Source: Guyparkeria sp. WRN-7 (GTDB lineage: Bacteria > Pseudomonadota > Gammaproteobacteria > Halothiobacillales > Halothiobacillaceae). Taken from it: DNA of 64,000 bases. Every line of letters begins with the position of its first letter. The stretch's first letter is position 1. The notes under the pieces were generated by a model. It did not search any database. It saw only the letters and a program-made list of their open reading frames with translations, and was not told the origin of the DNA. The stretch is from the NCBI RefSeq assembly GCF_001641825.1, contig NZ_LRFH01000016.1, positions 1 through 64,000 of the forward strand. Reading direction: 5' to 3'. This document shows positions 36,083 to 44,436 of this stretch, in pieces. The position numbers were made by a program, and so were the translations under genes.

Positions 36083-36146
36083 AGGGGTGAATAGTTCCAC
36101 CGGGAGACGGTGGAGTCCTAGAGATTAATGCAGGGGCAGGGGTAAT

Positions 36147-37103
36147 TCACGGGGTGCTCAGACGACCGATATAGAAGCGGCCGATCACCTGGGCCGACAG
36201 CCAGCCGAGAAAAGCGCCGGAGACGAGCAGCAGGCCGATGACGGCGGCATCGATTTGCGGCGAGATCGACGCCCCGTACGAGGCGGCGAAGCGTTCGATC
36301 GGCCCGGCGGTGACCGAGACCGCGGTGGAGACCAGCAGGGACGCGATCGCTCCGCCCAGCAGCCCGGTCAGGGTGCCGTCGTAGAGCAGTGGGCGCAGCA
36401 TGTAGCGTTCGGTGCCGCCGATCAGGGCAATCAACGCGATCTCGCGACGGCGTTCGTGCAGCTCCAGTCGCAGGGTATTGCCGACGACGAACACCACGGT
36501 CAGTCCGAGCAACAGCAGCAGCCACCAGCCCAGCTCGTCGAAGAAGCGACGAATCTGCTCGAGGCGTTCGACCCAGTCGCCGCCGGTGGAGAACTCGGCG
36601 ACCGCGGGCTGCTCGCGCAGGGCCTCAGTCAGGGCCAGGCGCGTGTCCTGACGCGCGTCGGTCAGTGTCAGCTCCACCACCCAGGGCAACGGGTTGTCAT
36701 CGAGGGTATCGAGGCCCTCGATGCGAAGCCTTTCCGTGAGGGCGGCCAGCCCGGCCTCTGGCGGGACGACGCGCTGCTCGTCAACGCTGGCCTGCCGGTC
36801 GAGCCAGTCGCGCAGGGCCTGGCGCTCCTCCTCGCTGGTGTTCGGCTTGAGGTAGAGGTCCATGCGAGCGGCATCGGTCATCCAGATCTCGCCCACCCGC
36901 TCGACCTGATGGCCGAGAGTCATGACCAGGGCGGGCAGGCTGAGCATGACACCGAGGACCAGGATGGTGGCCCAGGCGCCGAGGGGGCGATGAATCAGTC
37001 GCGCGAACGCGCCGCGCAGGCACTGGCGATGATGGCGACGCCACGCGGCGAGTGGATGGCGGCTCTTTTCGCGCGTTGCGGGTGCCTCGGCCTGCGGGCT
37101 CAT
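36147..37103 (-). CDS. ftsX: Cell-division ABC-transporter-like protein FtsX
   Basis: 318 residues: a cytoplasmic basic N-terminus (about 1-38), four transmembrane helices (one near 42-63, three in the C-terminal 215-318 part), and a periplasmic loop (about 65-205) that activates peptidoglycan hydrolases through EnvC/AmiB-type partners. MacB-like topology with LLGLTVVFVVGNTLRLELHERRREIALIALIGGTE is typical. The start overlaps the ftsE stop by 4 bp. Forms a complex with FtsE at the division septum. Confidence 0.93.
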   Translation of the reverse strand: MSPQAEAPATREKSRHPLAAWRRHHRQCLRGAFARLIHRPLGAWATILVLGVMLSLPALVMTLGHQVERVGEIWMTDAARMDLYLKPNTSEEERQALRDWLDRQASVDEQRVVPPEAGLAALTERLRIEGLDTLDDNPLPWVVELTLTDARQDTRLALTEALREQPAVAEFSTGGDWVERLEQIRRFFDELGWWLLLLLGLTVVFVVGNTLRLELHERRREIALIALIGGTERYMLRPLLYDGTLTGLLGGAIASLLVSTAVSVTAGPIERFAASYGASISPQIDAAVIGLLLVSGAFLGWLSAQVIGRFYIGRLSTP

Positions 37104-37771
37104 GTCTCGGCCTCCTCGAAGGCGCTGATGCGCCCCTCGTTCAGCGCGATCCGCGGGACCGGGTACTGCTTGAGCAGGTCGACGTCGTGACTGGCGATCA
37201 GCACAGTCACGCCGACGGCATGGAATTCGAAGAAGCGGTCGAAGATGTCGCGCGAGAGCTCCGGGTCGAGGTTACCGGTCGGTTCGTCCGCGAGCAGGAT
37301 GCGCGGTCGGTTGACCAGGGCGCGGGCGATGTTGACCCGCTGCTGCTCACCGCCGGAAAGTTCCTCGATCCGGGCACGCTGGCGTCCCAGCAGGCCGACC
37401 TTGTCGAGCGCCGCGTCGACGCGACGACGCGTGTCGCCGGGCAGATAGCCCGAGACCTGCAGGGGCAGGGCGACGTTGTCGAATACGCGCCGGTCCGGCA
37501 GCAGGTGGTGGTCCTGGAAGACCACGCCGATCTGCCGGCGCAGCTTCGGGTACTGGTGTCGCCCCATCTTGCCGAGATCGTAGCCGCCGATCAGCACCTG
37601 CCCGGAAGTGGGGCGGTCGAGGGCCGGGATCATGCGCAGCAGCGTCGACTTGCCCGCCCCGGAGTGGCCGGTGAGGAAGGCCATCCGTCCGGCCGGGAGC
37701 CGGAAGCTGATGTCCTGGAGGCCGAACTGGCCGTTGGCGTAACGGCGCGAGACGTTGGCGAACTCGATCAT
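37100..37771 (-). CDS. ftsE: Cell-division ATP-binding protein FtsE
   Basis: 223 residues, an ABC ATPase: Walker [12 protein letters not shown] (about 35-45), signature LSGGEQQR, Walker [13 protein letters not shown] and the H-loop region ASHDVDLL. It powers or signals through FtsX during septal peptidoglycan remodelling. Overlaps ftsX by 4 bp; ftsY lies 152 bp upstream on the same strand, and the gap contains no clear terminator. Confidence 0.95.
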   Translation of the reverse strand: MIEFANVSRRYANGQFGLQDISFRLPAGRMAFLTGHSGAGKSTLLRMIPALDRPTSGQVLIGGYDLGKMGRHQYPKLRRQIGVVFQDHHLLPDRRVFDNVALPLQVSGYLPGDTRRRVDAALDKVGLLGRQRARIEELSGGEQQRVNIARALVNRPRILLADEPTGNLDPELSRDIFDRFFEFHAVGVTVLIASHDVDLLKQYPVPRIALNEGRISAFEEAET

Positions 37772-37923
37772 CGGGACGGGCTCCTCGATCGACCGGGTGT
37801 GCCGTCCGACGGCTGCATGGCCGAAGGCGTCGTTCCCTGCCGGCTTTGTTGGTGTCTCGCGTCGCTCACTGCGCGGCTCCTTGCACTCGAACTGGCGTGT
37901 GACGGTTCTCGAGGTGGCGGTGG

Positions 37924-39123
37924 TCAGTCCGGGCGATGATCCAGCAGTGCATCGACGAATGCCCGCGGTTCGAACGGCCGCAGGTCCTCGGATTTCTCGC
38001 CCACACCGATGAAGTGGATCGGCAGGCCCAGCTCCTCGGCGATGGCGAACACGATACCGCCCTTGGCCGTGCCATCGAGCTTGGTGACGATCAGTCCGGT
38101 CAGTTTGACCGCATCATTGAATTGTCGTGCCTGGATCAGCGCGTTCTGGCCGATGCTGGCATCGATGACCAGCAGCACCTCGTCGGGTGCCTCGGGTTCG
38201 GCCTTGCCGATGACACGGATCAGCTTGCCGAGTTCATCCATCAGGCCCGACTGCGTGTGCAGGCGTCCGGCCGTATCGACGATCAGCATGTCGCTGCCCC
38301 GGGCCTTGGCCGAGCTGACGGCGTCGAAGGCCACCGAGGCGGGGTCGCCTCGGCCGGGTTCGCCGATAACGCGGACGTCGTTGCGTTCGCCCCAGGCGAT
38401 CAGCTGCTCGACGGCCGCCGCCCGGAAGGTATCGGCGGCGGCCAAGGTGACGTTGCGGCCCTCCCCCTTGAAGCGGTGGGCCAGCTTGCCGATGCTCGTG
38501 GTCTTGCCGCCGCCATTGATGCCGCAGACCACCATCACGTGCGGTCGGCCGGACTGGCGCCGACTCGGCGGGGTGGCCGGCTGGACTGACGTCAGGCGCT
38601 CCACCATCAGGCGGTGCAGGGTCTCGAACAGGCGTTCGGGGTCGTCGACGTGCTTGCGGCTGATCTCGTCGGTGAGCTCGTCGATCAGCGCCATGGTGGT
38701 CTGCTGGCCGACATCGGCCATGATCAGCCTCGTCTCGAGTTCCTCGAGCATGTCGTCGTCGATCTTCTTCTTGCCGAGGAAGAGATCGCCGAGCCCCTCG
38801 GTCAGCCCGGAGCGGGTCTTGGCCAGCCGGCTGAACAGGGAGCCCGAGTCGTCACTCGAGGCGGCCGGCGTGGCCGCCACGGTGGTGTCGGATTCCTGAC
38901 GCTGGGTGTCGGTCTCCTCGGAAGTCGGGGCGGCCGACTCCGTGGTGTCCGTCTCCCGGGGTGGTTCGCTGGTCGGTGTATCGGCAGATTCGGTCTGTTG
39001 GCCGGCCGGCTCGGCGTCGGCTTCGCCGGGTGCCGCCTCGCTGTCGGTCAATCCGGCCGCGGACTCTTCCGTGGTCTCGGCGACGTCTGTCTTGCGTTTC
39101 TTGCGTCTGAGAAATCCGAACAT
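37924..39123 (-). CDS. ftsY: Signal recognition particle receptor FtsY
   Basis: 399 residues. The acidic, Ser/Thr/Glu-rich A region (about 12-100) begins MFGFLRRKKRK and is followed by the N domain and the SRP-type GTPase G domain: P-loop GINGGGKTTSIGKLA (more usually GVNGVGKTT), DTAGRLHTQ, TKLDGTAKGG and GVGEKSEDLRPFEP at the C-terminus. It receives SRP-ribosome complexes at the membrane. The divergent rsmD is 207 bp away, as in many gammaproteobacteria. Confidence 0.95.
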   Translation of the reverse strand: MFGFLRRKKRKTDVAETTEESAAGLTDSEAAPGEADAEPAGQQTESADTPTSEPPRETDTTESAAPTSEETDTQRQESDTTVAATPAASSDDSGSLFSRLAKTRSGLTEGLGDLFLGKKKIDDDMLEELETRLIMADVGQQTTMALIDELTDEISRKHVDDPERLFETLHRLMVERLTSVQPATPPSRRQSGRPHVMVVCGINGGGKTTSIGKLAHRFKGEGRNVTLAAADTFRAAAVEQLIAWGERNDVRVIGEPGRGDPASVAFDAVSSAKARGSDMLIVDTAGRLHTQSGLMDELGKLIRVIGKAEPEAPDEVLLVIDASIGQNALIQARQFNDAVKLTGLIVTKLDGTAKGGIVFAIAEELGLPIHFIGVGEKSEDLRPFEPRAFVDALLDHRPD

Positions 39124-39330
39124 GAAGCGTGATGGTACCTGGGTTGGCGACGGGAGAGGGCGTTCCGAGGTGGCGGCCCCCGCGAGACGCCGACGAAGTT
39201 TATCATGCAGGCTCTGGGGAAACGCGGCACGAACTCGGGCGGCATTCTGGCCAACCCCCGCAGGGCAATATCCGGTTCGTGCAGGATTTTCCCGAAACGA
39301 TCAGTGACGCGTCCGAGGGAGGAATCGTCG

Positions 39331-39930
39331 ATGCCCAGCACCCCCAAGGGGCGCCGCCCGTCGCGCGGCGAGCAAATCCGTATCATCGGCGGCGAGTGGC
39401 GTTCCCGCCGGTTGCGCTTCCCGGCAGCCCGCGATCTGCGTCCCACGCCCGACCGGGTCCGGGAGACCCTGTTCAACTGGCTGGGGCAGACAGTGACCGG
39501 CTGGCGCGTGTTGGACTTGTTCGCCGGCAGCGGTGTGCTCGGCTTCGAGGCACTGTCGCGCGGGGCGGCCTGGGTTGGGTTTGTCGAGCAGTCGCCGCGT
39601 GTTGCCCGGGCGGTCGCGGCCAATCTCGAGCAACTCGGCGCCGAGCCATTGCGCTACAGCGTCTGGACGCGCGATGCGCTGAAGTGGCTGGATCAGTCGC
39701 CCTTGGAGGGTCGGGCCATCGACCTGGTCTTCCTCGACCCGCCGTTTCGTCAGCCGGCCTTGCTGCAGCAGTCGCTGGACCGGCTGGCCGAGGCCCCGTG
39801 GCTGGCCGAGGATGCGCGGCTGTTCATCGAGGCCGCGGACCTCGACGCGTTGCGACTGCCGGCGGGGTTCGTCGTCAGTCGGGAGACGCGAGCCGGCGAG
39901 AGTCGGTCGGTCCTGCTGGCGAGGGGGTGA
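39331..39930 (+). CDS. rsmD: 16S rRNA (guanine966-N2)-methyltransferase RsmD
   Basis: 199 residues from ATG 39331 with GGGAGG (39317-39322) upstream; the frame is open for 42 codons more without homology. The RsmD pattern includes RIIGGEWRSRRLRFP, RPTPDRVRETLFNWL, VLDLFAGSGVLGFEALSRGA (SAM site) and the catalytic FLDPPF. It methylates G966 of 16S rRNA in the 30S subunit. Adjacent to ftsY in the usual rsmD-ftsY arrangement. It converges on flgN. Confidence 0.93.
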   Translation: MPSTPKGRRPSRGEQIRIIGGEWRSRRLRFPAARDLRPTPDRVRETLFNWLGQTVTGWRVLDLFAGSGVLGFEALSRGAAWVGFVEQSPRVARAVAANLEQLGAEPLRYSVWTRDALKWLDQSPLEGRAIDLVFLDPPFRQPALLQQSLDRLAEAPWLAEDARLFIEAADLDALRLPAGFVVSRETRAGESRSVLLARG

Positions 39931-39961
39931 GCCGGGGCAGGCCTGTGGGAACGTTCCGGGA

Positions 39962-40438
39962 TCAGGCGTCGCCCAGCGTGCGCCCGCGCCCGCCGGCCTG
40001 GCTCTCGGCGCCCTGAGCGGTGTACAGCGACCCGCCCGATTCGTCGCGCTGCAGCAGGAAGTCGATGCGTTCGCCGAGAAACTGGTCGATCCGACGCAGA
40101 GCCATCAGATTGCTCTGCGAGAGCTCACGGAAACGTTGGGCCGTCTTCTTGAGCGCCTCCCAGGCCATCCGCGCCGCTTCGGGCTGCCCGGCCAGTGCGG
40201 CCTCCGTTTCATTCGCCCCCGCGGCGGCAACCCACTCCAGGCGAGCCTGTTCGGCATCGGCCAGCCCCTCGTTGTGCTGGCGAATCGATTCGAAGACGGC
40301 ATCGAATTCGTCCAGTGAGGGTGTGTCGCTGCGCCTGAGCAGTTCGGCAAGGCGTTCGTGCTGATCGAGCAGGGCGTCGGCATGCGCCTGCATCGTCGTC
40401 AACCAGGTGGGGAGATCGGAAGGGACGTGTTCGCTCAT
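39962..40438 (-). CDS. flgN: Flagellar export chaperone FlgN-like protein
   Basis: 158 residues, mostly helical, with a repeated polar heptad pattern (QAHADALLDQHERLAELLRR; MAWEALKKTAQRFRELSQSN) and the tail GSLYTAQGAESQAGGRGRTLGDA that is diagnostic for FlgN homologues. FlgN escorts the hook-filament junction proteins FlgK and FlgL to the export gate. Located downstream of flgM (150-bp gap, with an 8-bp hairpin at 40516-40545), the normal gene order. Sequence conservation in this family is low. Confidence 0.82.
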   Translation of the reverse strand: MSEHVPSDLPTWLTTMQAHADALLDQHERLAELLRRSDTPSLDEFDAVFESIRQHNEGLADAEQARLEWVAAAGANETEAALAGQPEAARMAWEALKKTAQRFRELSQSNLMALRRIDQFLGERIDFLLQRDESGGSLYTAQGAESQAGGRGRTLGDA

Positions 40439-40588
40439 CGTGGCTAGGCACTCGGCGGATAAGGTCTCAAGGCGGGTCCCGGTGGAGCATACGCCAATCG
40501 CCGGGACGAACGAAGCACCCCGGTCAGCAATTGCCGGCCGGGGTGGGCAGGTGTCGGGTCCGCTGGTGCGGTGGCTGGAGGAGAGACC

Positions 40589-40906
40589 TTAGAGGTTCTC
40601 GAACTGGCGCAGCCGCTCGGCAATCTTGGCGGAGTCGACCTGGTACTCGCCCTGGCTGATCAGATCCTTGATCCGGTCGACCTTGGTCTGATCGAACGGC
40701 GCGGATTCGGCCAGCGAACGACCCAGCTCCTGCATCTCCGATGCCCCGCTGGACAACGTCAGGGCGTCGTCTTCTCGGATGGACGCCGACGCATCGCCAG
40801 AAGCGCGCTGCGACTCGCCCTTGGCCTCGGTGCGGCTGCGGGCTGAGTCCACCGACGAGTTCTGGCCCAGATTGCGCGGGCCGAAGCCGTTGATTTCGTT
40901 TGCCAT
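40589..40906 (-). CDS. flgM: Anti-sigma-28 factor FlgM
   Basis: 105 residues: an unstructured polar N-terminal half (MANEINGFGPRNLGQ..., rich in S, A, E) and the conserved C-terminal helices that bind sigma-28, DALTLSSGASEMQELGRSLAESAPFDQTKVDRIKDLISQGEYQVDSAKIAERL in positions about 48-100. FlgM holds FliA inactive until the hook is complete and FlgM is exported. A sigma-28 promoter lies 100 bp upstream, so FlgM is under its own partner's control. Confidence 0.92.
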   Translation of the reverse strand: MANEINGFGPRNLGQNSSVDSARSRTEAKGESQRASGDASASIREDDALTLSSGASEMQELGRSLAESAPFDQTKVDRIKDLISQGEYQVDSAKIAERLRQFENL

Positions 40907-41005
40907 GGTGTTTGATCCTTCCTGTCTCGGACGGTCTGTCCGTGCCGCGGCTCCGCCCCGGCAAACAGGCGTCTAGGTTAACGTAAATGTCCCTTCGCTC
41001 TTAAA

Positions 41006-41032
41006 CCATCGGCCGCTTTCGGGAAAACTTTA
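41006..41032 (-). promoter_or_regulatory. Sigma-28 (FliA) promoter of flgM
   Basis: On the minus strand TAAAGTTT (41025-41032), 11-base spacer, GCCGATGG (41006-41013), nearly the consensus TAAAGTTT-N11-GCCGATAA. It lies 100 bp upstream of flgM, within the flgA-flgM gap. Confidence 0.88.
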
Positions 41033-41070
41033 GCGCCGACTGAAATACTTTTCTTCGGGGAGTCGGGCTC

Positions 41071-41844
41071 TCATCCGCCGATGGCCTCCACGGTCCGACT
41101 GTCGACGACCACCGCTTCGATTATCTTGCCGGAATGGGTGTTCTTGACCCGGACGCGCTGCCCGACGCCGGCGCGGCCCTGAACCTCGCCGGTCGAACCG
41201 ACAATGAAACCACCCTTGCCAGCCTGAATCGAGACCACATCGCCCCGGTCGACGACGGCGTTCACGCCCAGGTTGCGCGCGGTAATCAGTTGCCCCGATT
41301 GCAGCGGTTGAGTCGCCATCATGCCAATAAGTTCCCTCGGGTCGGTGTAATAGCGCTGGCGAGCGCGGTTCGCATCGACCGTCGCGAGGCTGAGATCGGC
41401 TGCCGTGATCACGTCGCCGGACGCGAGCGGCCGGGCGGCGACCACGGCCTGCTGACGGCGGGTCAGTTCGACAGGCACGTAGATGCGCCAGGGTGAACTG
41501 CCGTGACAGCTCACCTTGACGGTCTGTCGGCCGCGATTGAGATTGAGCGGGCGTCCTTCGTTGATCTCCAGCGCCTGGTCACAGATGCTCAGCCGCAACC
41601 GGGGATCCAGCCGATCGGCGCGCAGCGTCAGGTCGCCGCGGGCACCGCCCTGTTGTTTCAGGAAGCGGTCCATTGCCGTGGCCACCTGTGCCTGAACACT
41701 GTCCGGCGAGGCCGGTGTGGCGGCCCCGGCCTGTGAAGCGGCGAGCAGCATGGTGAATGCCGTCAGCACCACGGCGAGGCCCGTCGGCCGACGCCGGAGT
41801 GACCCGCGGGGCAACATGCCGAATGACGAAGAGATGTGGCTCAT
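41071..41844 (-). CDS. flgA: Flagellar basal body P-ring chaperone FlgA
   Basis: About 257 residues from ATG 41844 (range: 41895, 41880 and 41817 are other in-frame starts). A signal peptide (RRRPTGLAVVLTAFTMLLAASQAGA) leads to a SAF-type domain: WRIYVPVELTRRQQAVVAARPLASGDVITAADL, LIGMMATQPLQSGQLITARNL, and the C-terminal VVSIQAGKGGFIVGSTGEVQGRAGVGQRVRVKN spread over the last 60 residues. FlgA assists FlgI assembly of the P-ring in the periplasm. The start at 41895 would overlap the sigma-54 promoter, so I chose 41844; no strong ribosome binding site decides. Confidence 0.88.
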   Translation of the reverse strand: MSHISSSFGMLPRGSLRRRPTGLAVVLTAFTMLLAASQAGAATPASPDSVQAQVATAMDRFLKQQGGARGDLTLRADRLDPRLRLSICDQALEINEGRPLNLNRGRQTVKVSCHGSSPWRIYVPVELTRRQQAVVAARPLASGDVITAADLSLATVDANRARQRYYTDPRELIGMMATQPLQSGQLITARNLGVNAVVDRGDVVSIQAGKGGFIVGSTGEVQGRAGVGQRVRVKNTHSGKIIEAVVVDSRTVEAIGG

Positions 41845-41890
41845 GAGCGAGAGTGGCTGCAGGCACGGTTTGAATTGCATTGTCAGAACT

Positions 41891-41906
41891 AGCATTTACC
41901 ATGCCA
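41891..41906 (-). promoter_or_regulatory. Candidate sigma-54 promoter of flgA
   Basis: On the minus strand TGGCATG (41900-41906), four bases, ATGCT (41891-41895), versus consensus TGGCACG-N4-TTGCW. GG and GC are conserved at the critical positions. The predicted start near 41881 excludes ATG 41895 as the start codon. Confidence 0.55.
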
Positions 41907-42030
41907 CGCTCGCGCCTGTGGCGACCCGTCACGCAAGGGTGAAGCGACTGCGCTACCATGCCCTGAGAATCGGCCGCCACCCCTGATAAAGCGCGGGGTC
42001 ATCGCCGTGTGTCCGGCTTGGCCGGCGGAC

Positions 42031-42057
42031 TAAAGATTGTCCTTCCGGGGCCGATAC
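42031..42057 (+). promoter_or_regulatory. Sigma-28 (FliA) promoter of cheV-cheR
   Basis: TAAAGATT (42031-42038), 11-base spacer, GCCGATAC (42050-42057), matching TAAAGTTT-N11-GCCGATAA with two changes. It lies 58 bp upstream of cheV. Confidence 0.82.
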
Positions 42058-42114
42058 CTCGTCTGGAAAACGTGAATCACCCAGCCAACAAGTGCCACCG
42101 AGGCAGGACCAGTC

Positions 42115-43074
42115 GTGAAAAGCAACGTGATGTCATCAGTCGATTCCCGCACCCAACTGGCCGGTCGCAACCGGCTCGAGCTTCTGGTCTTCGGTTTGGG
42201 CACCGATCAGCGTTTCGGGATCAACGTCTTCAAGGTGCGCGAGGTGATCCGTTGTCCCAAGCTGACGGATGTGCCGCATTCGGACAGCTCGATTCGCGGC
42301 ATTGCCGACGTGCGCGGTCACACCATCACCGTCATCGATCTGTCGGAAGCTATCGGCAAGGGGCGGATGACGGAGGAGCAGGTGCAGGACGCGTTCGTGA
42401 TCATCACGGAGTACAACCGCGCGGTGCAGGGCTTTCTGGTGCATTCGGTCGACCGGATCGTCAACCTGTCGTGGAAAGAGGTCCTCACGCCGCCGAGCGG
42501 CACCAACAACTCGAACTTCCTGACCGCGGTGGCCCGGATCGACAAGCAGCTGGTGGAGATCATCGATGTCGAGCAGATCTTCGCCCGTGTGGTCGGTGTC
42601 GCCGAGACGGTCTCGGATGACGTGATCGGCGAGTTCGGGGAGATCAGCAAGGAGAGTGACCTGGTGCTGGTGGTGGACGACTCGGTCGTCGCCCGCAAGC
42701 AGGTCGAGAGCACGCTCGAGCAGATGCATCTGCACACGGTGGTGACGAAGAACGGCCAGGAGGCGATCGACACGCTGCGGCGCTGGAAGGAAAAGCAGCC
42801 GGAGCAGTTGGAGCGGCTCGCCATGGTGGTCTCGGATATCGAGATGCCGACCATGGATGGTTACACGCTGACCTCGTTGATCCGTCAGGATTCGGCCCTC
42901 AAGAGCGTCTACGTCATCCTGCACTCGTCGCTTTCCGGTGTGTTCAACGAGAACATGGTCAAGCAGGTCGGCGCCGATCGCTTCATCCCGAAATTCCATC
43001 CGGACGACCTGGCGCGGGTCGTGGGCGAGGCGCTCGCGCGCCATGAGGTGCACCACGCCGTGGGCGAGGCTTGA
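42115..43074 (+). CDS. cheV: Chemotaxis protein CheV
   Basis: 319 residues from GTG 42115 (ATG 42130 possible). A CheW-like coupling domain (about 20-160: LELLVFGLGTDQRFGINVFKVREVI, GIADVRGHTITVIDL) precedes a receiver domain (about 185-310) with the phospho-acceptor aspartate in VSDIEMP (Asp241) and the KF...K switch lysine region. It links receptors with CheA and is itself phosphorylated, dampening the signal. A sigma-28 promoter precedes it. The stop overlaps the possible TTG of cheR, which starts eight bases later. Confidence 0.94.
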   Translation: MKSNVMSSVDSRTQLAGRNRLELLVFGLGTDQRFGINVFKVREVIRCPKLTDVPHSDSSIRGIADVRGHTITVIDLSEAIGKGRMTEEQVQDAFVIITEYNRAVQGFLVHSVDRIVNLSWKEVLTPPSGTNNSNFLTAVARIDKQLVEIIDVEQIFARVVGVAETVSDDVIGEFGEISKESDLVLVVDDSVVARKQVESTLEQMHLHTVVTKNGQEAIDTLRRWKEKQPEQLERLAMVVSDIEMPTMDGYTLTSLIRQDSALKSVYVILHSSLSGVFNENMVKQVGADRFIPKFHPDDLARVVGEALARHEVHHAVGEA

Positions 43075-43082
43075 CCGCGGGC

Positions 43083-43886
43083 ATGAAGGCCGAAACCTTC
43101 GCCCGGTTCACCGCCTTTCTCGAGCAGCACAGCGGGATTCTGCTGAGTACGGACAAGCAGTACCTGGTGGAAACGCGGCTGTCCCGCGTGGCCCGTTCCC
43201 AGGGGCATGCCTCGGTTGAGGGCCTGATCGAGACGCTGCTGTCGCGTCGTGATCGCACCCTGGCGCGTGACGTGGTCGACGCGATGACCACCAACGAGAC
43301 CCTGTGGTTTCGTGATGGCTATCCCTTTGCCGCGCTGGAGAAGAAGTTCTTCCCCGAGGCGGTCGCCGCGAAGAAGTCGAGCCTGCGCATCTGGTCGGCG
43401 GCCTGCTCGACCGGCCAGGAGGCCTTCTCGATCAGCATCACGGCCGAAGAACAGCGGGTGCCCTTCAGCGTCGAGATCGTCGGTACCGACATTTCCGAAG
43501 AGGTGGTGGAAAAGGCGCGCCGCGGGGTGTTCGACGATCTTTCGCTGGGCCGTGGTCTCTCGCCGGAGCGAAAGCGTCAATATTTCGTCAAGACGACCGA
43601 CGGTTGGAAAATCGCTCCGGCGATCAGCCGCCGGGTGCAGTTCCGGGTGGGCAACCTGCTCGAGCTGCGGCCCGAGGCGCGTCGCTACGATCTGGTGTTC
43701 TGCCGGAACGTCCTGATCTACTTCTCCCGCGAGACCAAGACGAAGATCATCGACCGCATCGCAAACACGCTGGTGCCGGGCGGCTACCTGATTCTCGGTG
43801 CCTCGGAATCACTCACGCAGCTCAGCGATCGCTTTACGGCCGAGCGCCTGCCGACCGGCGGCACGGCCTATCGTCTCAAGGACTGA
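43083..43886 (+). CDS. cheR: Chemotaxis methyltransferase CheR
   Basis: 267 residues from ATG 43083, eight bases after cheV. CheR N-terminal helical domain (about 5-70) with VVDAMTTNETLWFRD and the SAM-binding core: LRIWSAACSTGQEAFSISI, GTDISEEVVEKARRG, RYDLVFCRNVLIYF. It methylates glutamates of chemoreceptors using S-adenosylmethionine. The gene is the last of the cheV-cheR transcript, closed by a terminator just before flgB. Confidence 0.95.
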   Translation: MKAETFARFTAFLEQHSGILLSTDKQYLVETRLSRVARSQGHASVEGLIETLLSRRDRTLARDVVDAMTTNETLWFRDGYPFAALEKKFFPEAVAAKKSSLRIWSAACSTGQEAFSISITAEEQRVPFSVEIVGTDISEEVVEKARRGVFDDLSLGRGLSPERKRQYFVKTTDGWKIAPAISRRVQFRVGNLLELRPEARRYDLVFCRNVLIYFSRETKTKIIDRIANTLVPGGYLILGASESLTQLSDRFTAERLPTGGTAYRLKD

Positions 43887-43930
43887 CCCCGGGCCTTCCC
43901 GAGCGCTCCGGCACCCTCCCTTCCGAAAAC

Positions 43931-43946
43931 TGGCACGCTTATCGCA
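43931..43946 (+). promoter_or_regulatory. Sigma-54 promoter of the flgBCDE operon
   Basis: TGGCACG (43931-43937), four bases, TCGCA (43942-43946), versus TGGCACG-N4-TTGCA: a single mismatch. The predicted transcription start lies about 12 bases after the GC, near 43957, inside the left arm of the following terminator. An AAA/FleQ-type activator is expected from family knowledge. Confidence 0.75.
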
Positions 43947-43950
43947 TAAG

Positions 43951-43983
43951 CCCTCGGCACTGACCACGTGTCGAGGGTTTTTT
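43951..43983 (+). terminator. Intrinsic terminator overlapping the flgB ribosome binding site
   Basis: CCCTCGGCAC (43951-43960) pairs with GTGTCGAGGG (43968-43977; one G-U), loop TGACCAC, then six T residues (43978-43983), a standard terminator. ATG of flgB follows two bases later, and GAGGG (43973-43977) in the right arm is the probable ribosome binding site. Confidence 0.8.
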
Positions 43984-43985
43984 CG

Positions 43986-44393
43986 ATGTCGATCATCAAT
44001 GACCGCCTGTTTGGCATCCACGACGATGCGCTGCAGCTCCAGGAGCGCAGCCTCAAGTTGCGTGCCGAGAACATCGCCAACGCGGATACCCCGGGCTACA
44101 AGGCCCGTGTGATGTCGTTCGACCAGGCGATGGAGGCAGCCTTGCAGTCCAAGTCGTCGCCGGGCTCGGCTAGCCGGCTGGCGACCAGCGACTCGCGCCA
44201 GCTTCAGGGCATGTCGTCTTCGGGGATTCGTGAGGGGTTCTCGGTGCCGGACCAGCCGGCGCTGGACGGCAACACGGTCGACCTGGACCAGGAGCGTGTC
44301 GGTTACACGCAGGATGCCATCGGCTACCAGACCACGCTTTCGTTTCTCAGCAGCCGGATTTCCGGCATCAAGAAGGCCCTGGGCGGACAGTGA
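43986..44393 (+). CDS. flgB: Flagellar proximal rod protein FlgB
   Basis: 135 residues from ATG 43986. FlgB features: NDRLFGIHDDALQLQERSLKLRAENIANADTPGYKARVMSFDQAM, the conserved N-terminal rod/hook motif (N-x-A-N-A-D-T-P-G), and a C-terminal coiled region ending RISGIKKALGG. It is exported by the type III apparatus and forms the first rod segment outside the export gate. First gene of the rod-hook operon under a sigma-54 promoter; flgC follows after 43 bp. Confidence 0.95.
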   Translation: MSIINDRLFGIHDDALQLQERSLKLRAENIANADTPGYKARVMSFDQAMEAALQSKSSPGSASRLATSDSRQLQGMSSSGIREGFSVPDQPALDGNTVDLDQERVGYTQDAIGYQTTLSFLSSRISGIKKALGGQ

Positions 44394-44436
44394 TCCGCGG
44401 GCCGAACGACCATTTTCCAGTCAAGGCAGGTGAACC

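Noticed and set aside
39947-39958. Short palindrome GGAACGTTCC between rsmD and flgN
   Set aside because: Only 10 bp with no loop or T-run, in a 31-bp convergent gap; easily expected by chance.
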